From Azotobacter paspali (GTDB lineage Bacteria; Pseudomonadota; Gammaproteobacteria; Pseudomonadales; Pseudomonadaceae), in assembly GCF_042434745.1 (NCBI RefSeq), contig NZ_JBHLSS010000116.1: DNA of 64,000 nucleotides; one strand, written 5' to 3'. Below the pieces are notes generated by a model, which saw only the letters and a list, made by a program, of their open reading frames with translations, was not told the DNA's origin and made no database searches. Shown one piece after another: positions 1 to 9,047 of the stretch. Made by a program: the position numbers and the translations under genes. Numbering within the stretch: position 1 is the stretch's first letter; each line of letters opens with the position of its first letter.

Positions 1-125
1 CGTACCCAGACGATCGCCGTCGCCGTGCCGATGTCGAATCGCTCGGCGGCCTGCCGAGCCGACAGCCCGCCCATGGCCGCGTCGACGACGCGTCGGCGAA
101 GATCCGCACTGTATGCTCGAGCCAT
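1..125 (-). mobile_element. IS630-family transposase, N-terminal end (cut by window edge)
   Basis: Reading leftward from an ATG at 125 there are 41 open codons beginning MARAYSADLRRRVVDAA and continuing into a helix-turn-helix with LSARQAAERFDIG. This is the usual N-terminus of IS630-family transposases, which bind the element's ends and insert it at TA dinucleotides. The rest lies outside the window, so completeness cannot be judged. The coding part runs away from the broken sulfatase gene to its right, and a CTAG (216-219) near the junction is the kind of target IS630 elements use. Family assignment rests on the N-terminal motif only. Confidence 0.7.
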
Positions 126-216
126 TCTAGTCTCCTTGTCTGAGCGGGAGAGGAGGCCCGAAATGACCAGGAAGAGCAACCCCTGTATGTCGAATTCGTG
201 TTTTCAAAAAATGCTC

Positions 217-734
217 TAGTCGTGCTCGAAGGCATTCCGGGCGCCTATGTAGGGATGAACCGGCATGCCTTGTACAGCAGCTACCGGGAAAACCCGATGC
301 CGCATCTGAGCGCATGGGCCGAGCGCGGCATGAACACGCCCGACTACGTGCTGCACCCCCCCATCAGACTATTCGCGGCCTGTATTCGATGCTCTGCGGC
401 GACTACGACAAGTTCGACAACGGCATGCCCAAGGGGGGCGAGATGCTGGCCCTGACCCGGTGCAACCAGGACTGCCTGCCGGCCCGCCTGCGCAAGAACA
501 AATTCACCACGCACTACCTGCAGGGCGCGGGCCTCAGGTTCATGGCCAAGGACCGGGTCATGCCGCACATCGACTTCGAACACCACCCTGGGGCGGGAGT
601 GGTTCACCAGATCGCCGTGCCTGGATTTCCCTTGGGGCCAGGACGACAAGGCGTTCTCCTTTCACCTGCGCGGCTATGGGCCGGGTGCCATCGAGATAAG
701 CGACTTCAGCACGATTACCGAGTTGCCGGGATAG
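217..734 (+). pseudogene. Broken sulfatase / LTA-synthase-like protein fragment
   Basis: Three reading frames together give one recognisable alkaline-phosphatase-superfamily protein of the membrane sulfatase/phosphoglycerol-transferase type. The first frame carries VLEGIPGAYVGMNRHALYSS and ends in a run of seven C near 355. The second continues with HQTIRGLYSMLCGDYDKFD and reaches HYLQGAGLRFMAKDR. The third gives NTTLGREWFTRSPCLDFPWG and stops at 734. The first ~200 residues (membrane part and start) and much of the C-terminal half are missing. With two frameshifts, an IS630 end on its left and no start codon of its own, it cannot make the normal product. The short tail before the stop may be non-homologous filler. 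Confidence 0.65.
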
Positions 735-956
735 GCGGAATCGCTGGACGAAGTCGCAAACGACGATGAAGCCTGGTCGAGTTGAGGCGTTTCCGGACGG
801 ATGGGCGGCGTCCCGCGGGAGAGGTTCGCGGCGGAATCGGGTTCACATTTCAGCTTCGTTTGTGTAGGGTCGTTGGCGGGTGTCGGGTCCGCGGGTGCGG
901 CCGGACAGGTTTCTTGTGTCGGTCGGGCCGCCGCACAGCCGAATGCGAGCGACCTC

Positions 957-2318
957 ATGAATCGAGACCATTCCCGAGAAGCGTTGCCGTCCGCGCAGCG
1001 CCTGGCCGACAGAGCTTTCGACGCCCTCGAGCGTTTCCTCCACATAGAAGCGGTCAGCGGCATCGTCCTGCTGGTTTCCGCCGCCACGGCCCTGATCTGG
1101 GCCAACTCGCCGGCCGCAGCGAGCTATGCGCATCTGTGGCACACGCCGCTCACCTTCGGGATCGGCGAGCATGTCGTCTCGCATTCCCTGCACTTTTGGA
1201 TCAACGATGGGTTGATGACGGTGTTTTTCCTGGTCGTCGGCATGGAGATCCGCAGGGAAATCCATGCCGGAGCCCTGGCGAGTCTCGGCCAGGCCGTTCT
1301 GCCCATGGTGGCGGCCCTGGGTGGCGTGGCGATGCCGGCGCTTGTGTATCTCTCCGTCAACGGCGGCGAGGGCCTTCGCCAGGGCTGGGCGGTACCGACG
1401 GCGACCGACATCGCCTTCGCCATGGGGGTGCTAGCCTTGCTGGGCAAATCGATTCCCGGCTCCGTGCGGGTCTTTCTGCTGGCCCTGGCGATCATCGACG
1501 ACATCGCTGCGGTACTGATCATCGCGCTGTTCTTTTCGGGCGGGCTCGATCCGGCGGGCTTTTTGGTCGCGGGAGTCGGAATGGCGCTGGTACTGGGCTT
1601 CCAGCAGATCGGCATCGGCTCGGCCTATGCCTATGTCATCCCCGGCGCCCTGGTGTGGTTCGGTCTGCTGTGGAGCGGGGCGCATCCGACACTGGCGGGC
1701 GTGATTCTCGGCTTGATGACGCCGGTCTTCCCGGCGCGCAGCGTCGAGAGCCCCATCGAAACGGCGACATGCGCCATCAAGGACTTCGTCGAGCGAGTAC
1801 AGCATGGTCCGGCGGATGCGCACCGCCTGATGCAGCCGGTGAAGCGGCTTCGCCACGCGCAGCGCGAACTGCTGCCGCCCGTCGTCCGTGTACAGATGGC
1901 GCTGCATCCATGGGTCGCCTATGCGGTCATGCCACTGTTCGCGCTCGCCAACGCCGGCGTGAACCTCGATGGCGTCGATCCGGGAAATGGCGGCTCGTCG
2001 AGCGTGGCGCTCGGCATTGCGCTGGCCCTGGTCGTCGGCAAGCCGCTGGGCATCATGCTCGTCAGTTGGATACTGGTCCGCCTGGGCTGGTGCCGTCTCC
2101 CAGAAGGCATGAACTGGTCGTGGATGTGGCTGATCGGCTGTCTGGCCGGTATCGGCTTCACTATGTCGATCTTCATCGCCACGCTTGCCTTCGACGATGC
2201 CAGCCTGCTGAGCGCCGCGAAGCTGGGGGTGCTTCTCGCCTCGGGGCTGGCCGGAGCGATCGGCCTCGTTCTTGGGGGTATCCTGGTCTTGCGCGCAAGG
2301 GCCGCCGGCAGCCACTGA
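957..2318 (+). CDS. nhaA: Na+/H+ antiporter NhaA
   Basis: Inner-membrane antiporter that expels Na+ in exchange for H+ and helps set internal pH. The 453-residue product has the family landmarks in order: ALIWANSP in the first helix region, GMEIRREIHAG, PTATDIAFAMGVLALLG, and ALAIIDDIAAVL. In the last, D181-D182 correspond to the paired aspartates (D163/D164 in E. coli) that bind the ion. A late GIGFTMSIFIATLAF helix closes the fold. The ATG at 957 gives a cytoplasmic N-terminus close to family length. An in-frame ATG at 801 would add 52 residues of low-complexity sequence and is less likely. The ribosome site before 957 is weak. It stands alone, convergent with the TonB receptor gene. Confidence 0.93.
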   Translation: MNRDHSREALPSAQRLADRAFDALERFLHIEAVSGIVLLVSAATALIWANSPAAASYAHLWHTPLTFGIGEHVVSHSLHFWINDGLMTVFFLVVGMEIRREIHAGALASLGQAVLPMVAALGGVAMPALVYLSVNGGEGLRQGWAVPTATDIAFAMGVLALLGKSIPGSVRVFLLALAIIDDIAAVLIIALFFSGGLDPAGFLVAGVGMALVLGFQQIGIGSAYAYVIPGALVWFGLLWSGAHPTLAGVILGLMTPVFPARSVESPIETATCAIKDFVERVQHGPADAHRLMQPVKRLRHAQRELLPPVVRVQMALHPWVAYAVMPLFALANAGVNLDGVDPGNGGSSSVALGIALALVVGKPLGIMLVSWILVRLGWCRLPEGMNWSWMWLIGCLAGIGFTMSIFIATLAFDDASLLSAAKLGVLLASGLAGAIGLVLGGILVLRARAAGSH

Positions 2319-2445
2319 CGGACCCATCGAGCCGGGCCGGCCGATATCCGGCGCGGCTCGCGGCGCCTTGCTCGGCGTGCCGGTCGCGGCGAAAGCCGCG
2401 GCTTCGGTAGCGGGCCGGTCCCGTCGGTAGGTCGCGGGCGGCTTC

Positions 2446-4878
2446 TCAGAATTCCAGCGTGGTGGAGAGCTGGAACTGCCGGGCCTCGCCGAGCGACACG
2501 TAGTACTGGTTGGCGCTGGACGAGTAGTAGGTTTTGTCGAACAGGTTCTTCACGTTGAACTGCAGGCCGAGCTTGTGTTCGCCGATCCGGGTGTCGTAGG
2601 TAGCGAACAGGTCGGTCACCGTGTAGGCGGGCAGGGTGAAGGAGTTGGCCGCGTCCCCCGAGCGCTTGCTCACGTAGCGGGTGCCGCCGCCCAGCCGCAA
2701 CTGGTCGCCGCCGAACAGGCTGCCGGCGTCGTAGACCAGCGAGGCCGAAGCGGTGGTCTTGGCCACGTTCTGCAGGTGGTTGTCCTCCAGTTCCGGGTCG
2801 TCGGTCACCTCGGCGTGCAGCCAGGCATAGCTGCCGATCAGGCTCCAGCGCTCGCCGAGCTGGCCGCTGACGTCCAGTTCCAGGCCGTAGGAGCGGACCT
2901 TGCCGGCGGCGCGGCTGTAACTGTCGCCGTTGGCATCCAGTTGGCTGACCAGCACGTTGCGCTTGTGGATGTCGAACAGCGCCAGGTTCGCGGTGATCCT
3001 CCCCGGAATGTCCAGCTTGCCGCCGATCTCCCAGGAGCGCGCCTCTTCCGGCGCGACCGAGCCGTCGAGGATCTGGTTGTTGCCCAGCGGCGCGATGGTC
3101 GAGTTGGGCTTGAAGGAGTAGGTGTAGCTGCCGTACAGCGAGACCTCGTCGCTCACCTTGTAGACCAGGCCGGCGCGCGGCGTCCATTCGTGGTCCTGGA
3201 CGTCAGTGTTGGCCTGGAACGGCCGGCCGCGCCCGGCCCACTGGTCGTAGCGCTGGTAGCGCGTGCCGAGCACCAGGATCCAGCGCTCGTTCAGGTGGAT
3301 GGAGTCCTGGATGTAAGCGGAGTCGGTGCGCAGCTTGTCGGTCTGGTCGCTGCTGGCGGCATCGACGTTGTTGGACGCCCCGACCTGGCCGTAGACGGGG
3401 TTGCTGTAGCTGATCGTCGAGGTGGCGCCGCGGATCAGGTCGGCGCGGAAGATCTTGCGCTTCTCGCTGTCGATGCCGGTCATCAGTTCGTGGCGCAGGC
3501 CGAACAGCTCGAAGTCGCCGTTCAGGCCGAGCCGGGCGAAGCTGTTGGTGCTGACCGCGCCGTGGGTGCCGTCGACGCGGCGCTTCACGGTCTTGCGGCT
3601 GGTGTTGACCTCAAGCGTCCGTGCCTGGTTGTCGTCGTAGGTCTCGCGGGTCCAGCCGTAGGCGAAGTGGCCTTTCCAGTGCTCGTCGAAATCGTGGTCG
3701 ATGCTGAAGCGGGTCAGGTCGGAGCGGCCGTCGGTGATGTTGAACTCCTCGTCCAGCCGGCGCCTGCGGGAGATGTCCAGCGGTCGCCCGGTGCCCGGAT
3801 CGATGGCCGTGCCGCGATCGAACGGATAGTTGTATTCGCGGTGTTCGTAGCTCAACAGCACGGTGGTGTCCGCGCCGTACCAGGCCAGCGAGGGCGCGAT
3901 GACCGTCTCGCGGTTGGTACCGAAGTTGCGCCAGTAGTCCTCGTCCTCGTAGTCGACGATGAGCCGGTAGGCCAGCCCGGAGTCGCCCAGCGCACCGGTG
4001 CTGTCGAACTGGCCGCCGCTGCCGTTGCGCCCGTGGGCATAGGACGAGGTGCTGGCCGAGACGGCGTGGCGGGAAACCAGTTCCGGCTTCTTGCTCACCA
4101 GGTTGACCACGCCGCCCGGATCCTGGATGCCGTACAACAGGCTCGCCGGCCCCTTGAGCACTTCGACGTGATCGACGCTAGCGGTGAAGTTGCGGCCGAG
4201 GATCGAGGGAATGCCGTCGCGCATGATCGAACCGTCGCGGTTGTCGCCGAAGCCGCGCTTGGTCACCGCGTCCTGGGTGCCGCCCAGGGTATTGGCTTGG
4301 GTGATGCCGCTGATGTTGTTCAGTACGTCGTCCAGGTTGCGCGGGCGCTGGTCCTTGACCACCTGGGCGGCGACCACGTTGATCGTCTGCGGAATCTCCA
4401 GCACCGGCGTGTCGCTGCGCATGATCGAGGCGACCGGCTCCGGCTGGTAGCTGTCCGGTGTGCCGCCGGTGCCGCTGATCAGGGTGCTCGGCAGGTTCAT
4501 CAGCGCGCCGTCGCTGGTCAAGCGCTGCAGGGTCAGGGTGCGCTCGTCGAGCTGGCGATAGGTATAGCCGGAGCCGGCGAGTAGCCGTTCGAGGGCGGCG
4601 GCGGCGCTCAGGTTGCCCTGCAGCGCCGCGCTCTGCACCTGGTACGGCGCCTCGTCAGTGTAGACTAGGCTGAGGCCGGTGATCCGGCTGAATTCGCCGA
4701 GCGCCCGTGGCAGCGCACCGGCGGCGATGGCGAAGTCGTGGCGGCGGTCCTGCCAGGCGACCTGCGCGGTTTCGGCCTGGGCCGGAGCCGGCGGCAGGCC
4801 GTTCAGGCCGACTCCCAGCAGGGCGGTCGCCAGGAGCCGTCGGGAAAGGCGGGACAGGGGAGGGAAGCGGTAGGTCAT
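2446..4878 (-). CDS. TonB-dependent siderophore receptor with STN signalling domain
   Basis: Outer-membrane receptor of 810 residues. It has a signal peptide (LLATALLGVGLNG...APAQA, about 12-36) and an STN domain (about 45-100, from HDFAIAAGALPRALGEFSRITG). A plug domain follows (about 140-255, with ETPQTINVVAAQVV-like and VKGPASLLYGIQDPGGVVNLV segments), then a beta-barrel ending in a terminal Phe (STTLEF). STN domains pass ligand status to a FecR protein, so this receptor should control its own synthesis through the fecR and fecI genes just upstream on the same strand. The start at 4878 is preferred because GAGAAG precedes it and the signal peptide follows; 4926 would put 16 odd residues ahead of it. 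The siderophore is not evident from sequence; the fold resembles the FpvA/FoxA type. Confidence 0.9.
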   Translation of the reverse strand: MTYRFPPLSRLSRRLLATALLGVGLNGLPPAPAQAETAQVAWQDRRHDFAIAAGALPRALGEFSRITGLSLVYTDEAPYQVQSAALQGNLSAAAALERLLAGSGYTYRQLDERTLTLQRLTSDGALMNLPSTLISGTGGTPDSYQPEPVASIMRSDTPVLEIPQTINVVAAQVVKDQRPRNLDDVLNNISGITQANTLGGTQDAVTKRGFGDNRDGSIMRDGIPSILGRNFTASVDHVEVLKGPASLLYGIQDPGGVVNLVSKKPELVSRHAVSASTSSYAHGRNGSGGQFDSTGALGDSGLAYRLIVDYEDEDYWRNFGTNRETVIAPSLAWYGADTTVLLSYEHREYNYPFDRGTAIDPGTGRPLDISRRRRLDEEFNITDGRSDLTRFSIDHDFDEHWKGHFAYGWTRETYDDNQARTLEVNTSRKTVKRRVDGTHGAVSTNSFARLGLNGDFELFGLRHELMTGIDSEKRKIFRADLIRGATSTISYSNPVYGQVGASNNVDAASSDQTDKLRTDSAYIQDSIHLNERWILVLGTRYQRYDQWAGRGRPFQANTDVQDHEWTPRAGLVYKVSDEVSLYGSYTYSFKPNSTIAPLGNNQILDGSVAPEEARSWEIGGKLDIPGRITANLALFDIHKRNVLVSQLDANGDSYSRAAGKVRSYGLELDVSGQLGERWSLIGSYAWLHAEVTDDPELEDNHLQNVAKTTASASLVYDAGSLFGGDQLRLGGGTRYVSKRSGDAANSFTLPAYTVTDLFATYDTRIGEHKLGLQFNVKNLFDKTYYSSSANQYYVSLGEARQFQLSTTLEF

Positions 4879-4995
4879 TGAGGTCTTCTCATGCGCATGG
4901 TCTGCATCGATACGAATGAATCGCAATTCGACTACTACACGGAGCCCGCGCCGGATTACCTCACCGGAAAATGAAAAAAATCGAGATTGCTCGAT

Positions 4996-6045
4996 TCAGT
5001 GGATGACGATCAGCCGCCCGAGTAGCTCGCGCTGCCGGAAGCCGAGTACCGCCTGCAGTGAGTCGAGGACCGCGTGCGGGTTGGCACTGGGGAAGGAACC
5101 GGTCACGCGGCGTGCCGCCAGATCGTCGTCGAGCAGCAGGATGCGGCCGGGGTAGTAGTCGCTGAGGCGCTCCAGCACTTCGCTCAGCGGCGTCTGGTAG
5201 AAGGCCAGCCAACCCTGGCGCCAGGCCAGGGCGGCGCCGCTGTCGATCGTCTCGGGAGCAGTCAGGCGGCCACCGGCGAAGGCCACCCGCTGTCCGGCAT
5301 GCAGCACCGCCTGCGGCAGCTCGGCGGTTTCGTCGGCGCGTACCGCCACCCGACCCGTGGCGACGGTGACACGCGTCTGCTGGCGCAGTCGGCGGACTTC
5401 GAACTCGGTGCCCAGCACCCGCGCCTCGCCGCCTTCGGCACTGACCACGAAGGGCTGGCCGTTGTGCGCCACCTTGAAGACGGCGGCGCCACGCAGCAGC
5501 TCGATCCGCCGTTCGCGTTGGTCGAAACGCAGCGCCAGAGCACTGTCGCTGTCCAGTACCAGATGCGAGCCATCGGTCAGGGTCAGTTCGCGGATCTGGC
5601 CGGGCGCCGAGACGTAGTCGGCGCGCAGGTCGCCGAGCCAGCGTTGCGGCTGCCACCAGCCGCCGGTCCAGAGCACCAGCAGCAGGCAGGCGGCCATGGC
5701 CAGCGTCCAGGCTGGGCTGCGAAAGGCCGAGCCGCGCCAGGCCGGGCCACGACGTCGGCTGGCGGGTACGTCCATGCGCGCCAGATAGCCGGCGAGGGCG
5801 GCCGACTCTTCCTCGGCCAGCCGGGCGGCGGGCGCGGCGCTGCAGATCCACACCGCTTCCGCCCTGGCGTAGGCTTCCGGATGCCGGGGATCGGCGGCCA
5901 GCCAGCGCTCGAAGGCCCGTTCGTCGCAGACCGGCTTGGCGCGGCCCGGCCTGTCGCGGCCCGGCGCGGTGTGTCGTCGCACAAGCCAGCGCCAAGCTTC
6001 TCGTTCCTGGACGGTGGATGCGGCAAAGGTGAGCGGTGAAGTCAT
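4996..6045 (-). CDS. FecR-family anti-sigma factor / sigma regulator
   Basis: The 349-residue product has an N-terminal cytoplasmic DUF4880-type domain (EAWRWLVRRH ... FERWLAADPRHPEAYARAE), a single membrane helix near residues 107-125, and a periplasmic FecR domain. In the periplasmic domain GSHLVLDSDSALALRF and FVVSAEGGEARVLGTEFEVR are typical. A C-terminal STN-interacting part with LSDYYPGRI follows. It should hold the sigma factor inactive, or activate it, depending on the receptor's STN domain. The start codon overlaps the fecI stop (ATGA at 6042-6045), so the two are translationally coupled. The receptor begins 117 bp further on. Confidence 0.88.
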   Translation of the reverse strand: MTSPLTFAASTVQEREAWRWLVRRHTAPGRDRPGRAKPVCDERAFERWLAADPRHPEAYARAEAVWICSAAPAARLAEEESAALAGYLARMDVPASRRRGPAWRGSAFRSPAWTLAMAACLLLVLWTGGWWQPQRWLGDLRADYVSAPGQIRELTLTDGSHLVLDSDSALALRFDQRERRIELLRGAAVFKVAHNGQPFVVSAEGGEARVLGTEFEVRRLRQQTRVTVATGRVAVRADETAELPQAVLHAGQRVAFAGGRLTAPETIDSGAALAWRQGWLAFYQTPLSEVLERLSDYYPGRILLLDDDLAARRVTGSFPSANPHAVLDSLQAVLGFRQRELLGRLIVIH

Positions 6046-6626
6046 CGACGGTCGTTCCCTGACGTGGCGCCGCGGCTGTCGGGCATTGCTTCGAGAGCCG
6101 CCTTGCAGGTATCTAGGGCACGCATCATATGTTTTTCCACAGCGCTTTGGGACAGTCCCATGGCTTTGGCGATCTCGCCGTAGGTGCGTCCGTGGATGCG
6201 GTTGAGCAGGAAGATGTGACGGGTGCGCTCCGGCAGGCCGCGCAGCGCGGCCTCGACCAGGCGCAGTTCGTCGCCGGCCTGCAGCGCCGTCTCGAGCGAG
6301 GCGGTCGCGCCGTCGTGCTCCGGCGCCAGGCTGTCGAGCGAGCGGTTGCGCTTGCCTTCGCCGCGCAGATGGTCGATGGCCAGGTTACGTGCGCTGCGCA
6401 GCAGGTAGGTGCTGGGTTCGTCGAGCTGCCTCATGGGCCGTTTCCAGAAACGCAGGAACAGGTCTTGGATAAGGTCCGCCGCCGTGGCGCGGCAGCCGAC
6501 CCGCCGGCTGACCAGGGCCTCCATCCGCTCGCGCTGGGCCAGGAAGACCCGCAGGAAGTCCTGCTCCTCGTCCGGCGCCGGCGCGGCCGCCGGATCGAGG
6601 TCGGCAGGGGAATCGTGATCGGACAT
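6042..6626 (-). CDS. FecI-like ECF sigma factor
   Basis: ECF sigma-70 factor, 194 residues from the ATG at 6626. Region 2 is visible as VGCRATAADLIQDLFLRFW and YLLRSARNLAIDHLR, and region 4 as LPERTRHIFLLNRIHGRTYGEIAKAMGLSQSAVEKHMMRAL. It should direct RNA polymerase to the receptor promoter when the siderophore is bound. An upstream ATG at 6680 also exists, but it lies inside the Fur box and would add 18 unrelated residues, so 6626 is preferred even though its ribosome site is poor. First gene of the fecI-fecR-receptor unit. Confidence 0.88.
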   Translation of the reverse strand: MSDHDSPADLDPAAAPAPDEEQDFLRVFLAQRERMEALVSRRVGCRATAADLIQDLFLRFWKRPMRQLDEPSTYLLRSARNLAIDHLRGEGKRNRSLDSLAPEHDGATASLETALQAGDELRLVEAALRGLPERTRHIFLLNRIHGRTYGEIAKAMGLSQSAVEKHMMRALDTCKAALEAMPDSRGATSGNDRR

Positions 6627-6662
6627 CGGCGGGAACGACGCGGCTCGGCAAGGGCGGGAGAA

Positions 6663-6681
6663 GATGATAATTCTTATCATC
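6663..6681. promoter_or_regulatory. Fur box upstream of the fecI-like gene
   Basis: The 19 bases GATGATAATTCTTATCATC form a near-perfect palindrome and match most positions of the classical Fur consensus (GATAATGATAATCATTATC). The site lies 37 bp upstream of the chosen fecI start, where bound Fur-Fe2+ would block transcription when iron is plentiful. Confidence 0.8.
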
Positions 6682-6741
6682 TTCCGAGGATAGCCATGCG
6701 CCGCCGGACGGCCGGCGGCGCCGACGTCCCGCCCCCCGCAC

Positions 6742-8436
6742 TCAGTGGACTTTCCCGTAGCGCTTCAGTACGTACTGGGCCATGCCGTTGGCCAATTCGT
6801 TTTCGCCGAGGAAGACTTTTCCGGCGGCTTCTCGTTCCAGCAGCTCGGCCTCTTCCTCATTATGGGTGCGCAGCACCGTCTCGATCGTCGGGTTGAGGGT
6901 GCGGGCGGTGGTGATCATCTGCTGCGCGTTGAAGGTGTCGGGGATGGCCACCACCAGCATGCTGGCGCGGGCGATGTGCGCCTGGATCTGCACCGCCGGG
7001 TCCGTGGCGTCGCCCGAGACGGCGGCGCCGCCGTCGGCGCGCAGGCGTTCGACCAGTTCGCGGTTCTGCTCGGCCACCACGTAGGGGATGTCGCGTTCGG
7101 CCAGGGCTTTGGCGATGCGCCGGCCGACGCGACCGTAGCCGACTAGCACGACCTGGCCGGACAGGTAGCGTTCATGGGTGCTCATCGGCAGTTCGGCTAG
7201 CGGATCGACGGGATGCTCCAGCCGCCGCGCCAATTTGGAGTGCGAGTCCAGCCAGGCCTGCAGCGGCTCGGCGCTCTTGAACACCAACGGATTGATGGCG
7301 ATCGAGATCAGCGCGCCGGCGAGGATCAGGCTCTGGCCTTCCACCGGCAGCAGGCCCAGGTTCACCCCGAGTCCGGCCAGGATGAAGGAGAACTCGCCGA
7401 TCTGCGCCAGGCTCGCCGACACGATCAGCGCGGTGTTCAGCGAGTAGCGCAGAAGCAGGACCAGGACGGCGGCGGCGATCGACTTGCCAACCACGATGAT
7501 GCCGACCACGGCTAACACCTGCAGCGGTTGCTCGACCAGCACCCACGGGTCGAAGAGCATGCCCACCGAGACGAAGAACAGCACGGCGAAGGCCTCGCGC
7601 AGCGGCAGCGATTCCTCGGCGGCGCGATGGCTGAACTCGGATTCGCGCAGCACCATGCCGGCGAAGAAGGCTCCGAGGGCGAAGGACACGCCGAACAGTT
7701 CGGCCGCTCCATAGGCGATGCTCACCGCGGCGGCGACGATGCACAGGGTGAACAGTTCCCGCGAGCCGCTGGCGGCGACCAGCCAGAGCAGCTTGGGGAA
7801 TACCCGGCGGCCGCCCACCAGCATCAGGGCGATGAAGGCCGATACCTTGAGCAGGGTGAGGGCGAGAGTGCCCCACAGGTTGCCGTCGGCACCCTCCGCG
7901 CTCGTACCGCCCAGCCAGCCGGACAGTGGCGGCAGCAGCACCAGCACCAGCACCATGGCGAGGTCCTCGACCACCAGCCAGCCGACCGCGATGCGCCCGT
8001 TCAGGGATTCGAGGACGCCGTGCGCCTCCAGGGTTCTGAGCAGCACCACGGTGCTCGCCACCGACAGCGCCAGGCCAAACACCAGTGCACCGCCGAGGCT
8101 CCAGCCCCAATTGACGGCGACGAAGGCGCCGAGGGCAGTGGCCACGGTGATCTGCAGCACGGCGCCCGGTAGGGCGATCTTGCGCACTTCCAGAAGGTCG
8201 TCGAGGGAGAAGTGCAGGCCGACGCCGAACATCAGCAGCATTACGCCGATCTCGGCGAGTTCGTGGCCGAGTTGGGCATCGGCGACGAAGCCCGGAGTGA
8301 AGGGGCCGAGCATGATGCCGGCCAGCAGGTAGCCGACCAGGGCCGGCAGCCGGAGGCGGACGGCGAGGACACCCAGCACCAGGGCCAGGCCGAACGCGGT
8401 GGCCAGGGTGGTGATCAGGGGAAGGCTATGCGGCAT
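6742..8436 (-). CDS. ybaL: YbaL/Kef-type monovalent cation:proton antiporter with NAD-binding domain
   Basis: 564 residues: an N-terminal Na+/H+-exchanger domain of about 12 helices (starting ITTLATAFGLALVLGVLAVRLRLPALVGYL, with GPFTPGFVAD and FGVGLHFSLDDLL), then a C-terminal RCK/TrkA-N domain from about residue 425 with the nucleotide-binding loop VLVGYGRVGRR. The N-terminal signature matches E. coli YbaL closely, more than KefB or KefC. The likely role is K+ or cation efflux coupled to proton entry under NAD(H)-type control. The start at 8436 is chosen because the family begins a few residues before ITT; the longer reading frame upstream adds 66 residues of no recognisable content. Transcribed divergently from the fix operon. 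Confidence 0.87.
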   Translation of the reverse strand: MPHSLPLITTLATAFGLALVLGVLAVRLRLPALVGYLLAGIMLGPFTPGFVADAQLGHELAEIGVMLLMFGVGLHFSLDDLLEVRKIALPGAVLQITVATALGAFVAVNWGWSLGGALVFGLALSVASTVVLLRTLEAHGVLESLNGRIAVGWLVVEDLAMVLVLVLLPPLSGWLGGTSAEGADGNLWGTLALTLLKVSAFIALMLVGGRRVFPKLLWLVAASGSRELFTLCIVAAAVSIAYGAAELFGVSFALGAFFAGMVLRESEFSHRAAEESLPLREAFAVLFFVSVGMLFDPWVLVEQPLQVLAVVGIIVVGKSIAAAVLVLLLRYSLNTALIVSASLAQIGEFSFILAGLGVNLGLLPVEGQSLILAGALISIAINPLVFKSAEPLQAWLDSHSKLARRLEHPVDPLAELPMSTHERYLSGQVVLVGYGRVGRRIAKALAERDIPYVVAEQNRELVERLRADGGAAVSGDATDPAVQIQAHIARASMLVVAIPDTFNAQQMITTARTLNPTIETVLRTHNEEEAELLEREAAGKVFLGENELANGMAQYVLKRYGKVH

Positions 8437-8734
8437 GGGGATGCTCCCTGCCGGTCGCGACGGGGAAATGGTCGGGCATACGGGCTCCTTGGATAGGCGG
8501 GACGATAAAGTGTAGCGATACCATAACGGATTGATCGGTGGTTGCCTGCCCTCGCTGGCTCTGTTTCTGTATCCCGACTTATCCGCCCGCTCCAAAGGTG
8601 CGTTTTTATTTGCAGCAAACACGACTAAAAGCAATGTGCGTGGGGCATATCCTGCATAAAGAGAACAATTTTTATCTGATTGATTTTAAAGTATTTTTAT
8701 GTTTTTTTTATATAAAAATCCTTTATTTCAGATG
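8437..8734. other. AT-rich divergent intergenic region between ybaL and the fix operon
   Basis: About 300 bp with a sharp drop in GC from about 8590 to 8735 (runs such as TTTTTTTATATAAAAA near 8703). No ORF is supported. The low GC suits bending or IHF-type binding between an enhancer and the sigma54 promoter at its right end. By eye I found no clean NifA site (TGT-N10-ACA). Confidence 0.5.
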
Positions 8735-8750
8735 TGGTACGGCTATTGCA
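8735..8750 (+). promoter_or_regulatory. Sigma54 (-24/-12) promoter of the ferredoxin-fixABCX operon
   Basis: TGGTACGGCTATTGCA matches the RpoN consensus TGGCAC-N5-TTGCA with the invariant GG and GC exactly ten bases apart. Transcription would start near 8761, about 36 bases before the ferredoxin ATG. RpoN/NifA control of fix genes is established in diazotrophs; the activator here is inferred. Confidence 0.8.
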
Positions 8751-8796
8751 GTCTCACTGTCAGCCAATTAGCCGATAGCTCATCAGGAGATTTCCC

Positions 8797-9015
8797 ATGC
8801 CTTACAAAATCAACGGTTCCGAATGCACTGCCTGCGCTGCCTGCGAGTCCGAGTGCCCGAACGACGCCATCTATGAAAAGAGCGGCGTCTACGCCATCAA
8901 GAGCGAACTGTGCACCGAATGCGTAGGCGACCACGACGAACCCCAGTGCGTATCCAACTGCCCGGTCGATTGCATTCGCATCGATAAGAGCGTACCGCGC
9001 TACCAAGCCCTCTGA
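8797..9015 (+). CDS. 2[4Fe-4S] ferredoxin of the fix operon (FdxN-like)
   Basis: A 72-residue ferredoxin with two cluster motifs. The first is CTACAACESECP (C10, C13, C16, C20). The second is CTEC, then eight residues, then CVSNCP; the insertion between its second and third cysteines is typical of nif-associated FdxN-type ferredoxins. It probably takes the low-potential electron from FixABCX and passes it to nitrogenase reductase. A strong AGGAG lies nine bases before the ATG. It is the first gene after the sigma54 promoter, 32 bp before fixA. Confidence 0.9.
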   Translation: MPYKINGSECTACAACESECPNDAIYEKSGVYAIKSELCTECVGDHDEPQCVSNCPVDCIRIDKSVPRYQAL

Positions 9016-9047
9016 GCCCCGTCACCCCCTTATCGGAGTGCCATCCC

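Noticed and set aside
2385..2400. Terminator between nhaA and the TonB receptor
   Set aside because: Only a 6-bp CGCGGC/GCCGCG stem with GAAA loop, common by chance in DNA this GC-rich.
782..2410. 542-codon frame on the plus strand
   Set aside because: Overlaps nhaA in another frame; Arg/Gly-rich shadow with no family features.
2575..4584. Open frame of 669 codons on the plus strand
   Set aside because: Antisense to the TonB receptor; Val/Gly/Ala-rich repetitive composition typical of a GC-rich shadow frame and no domain.
8550..8734. NifA upstream activator site TGT-N10-ACA
   Set aside because: Each TGT or ACA was checked by eye; none has a partner at the right distance.
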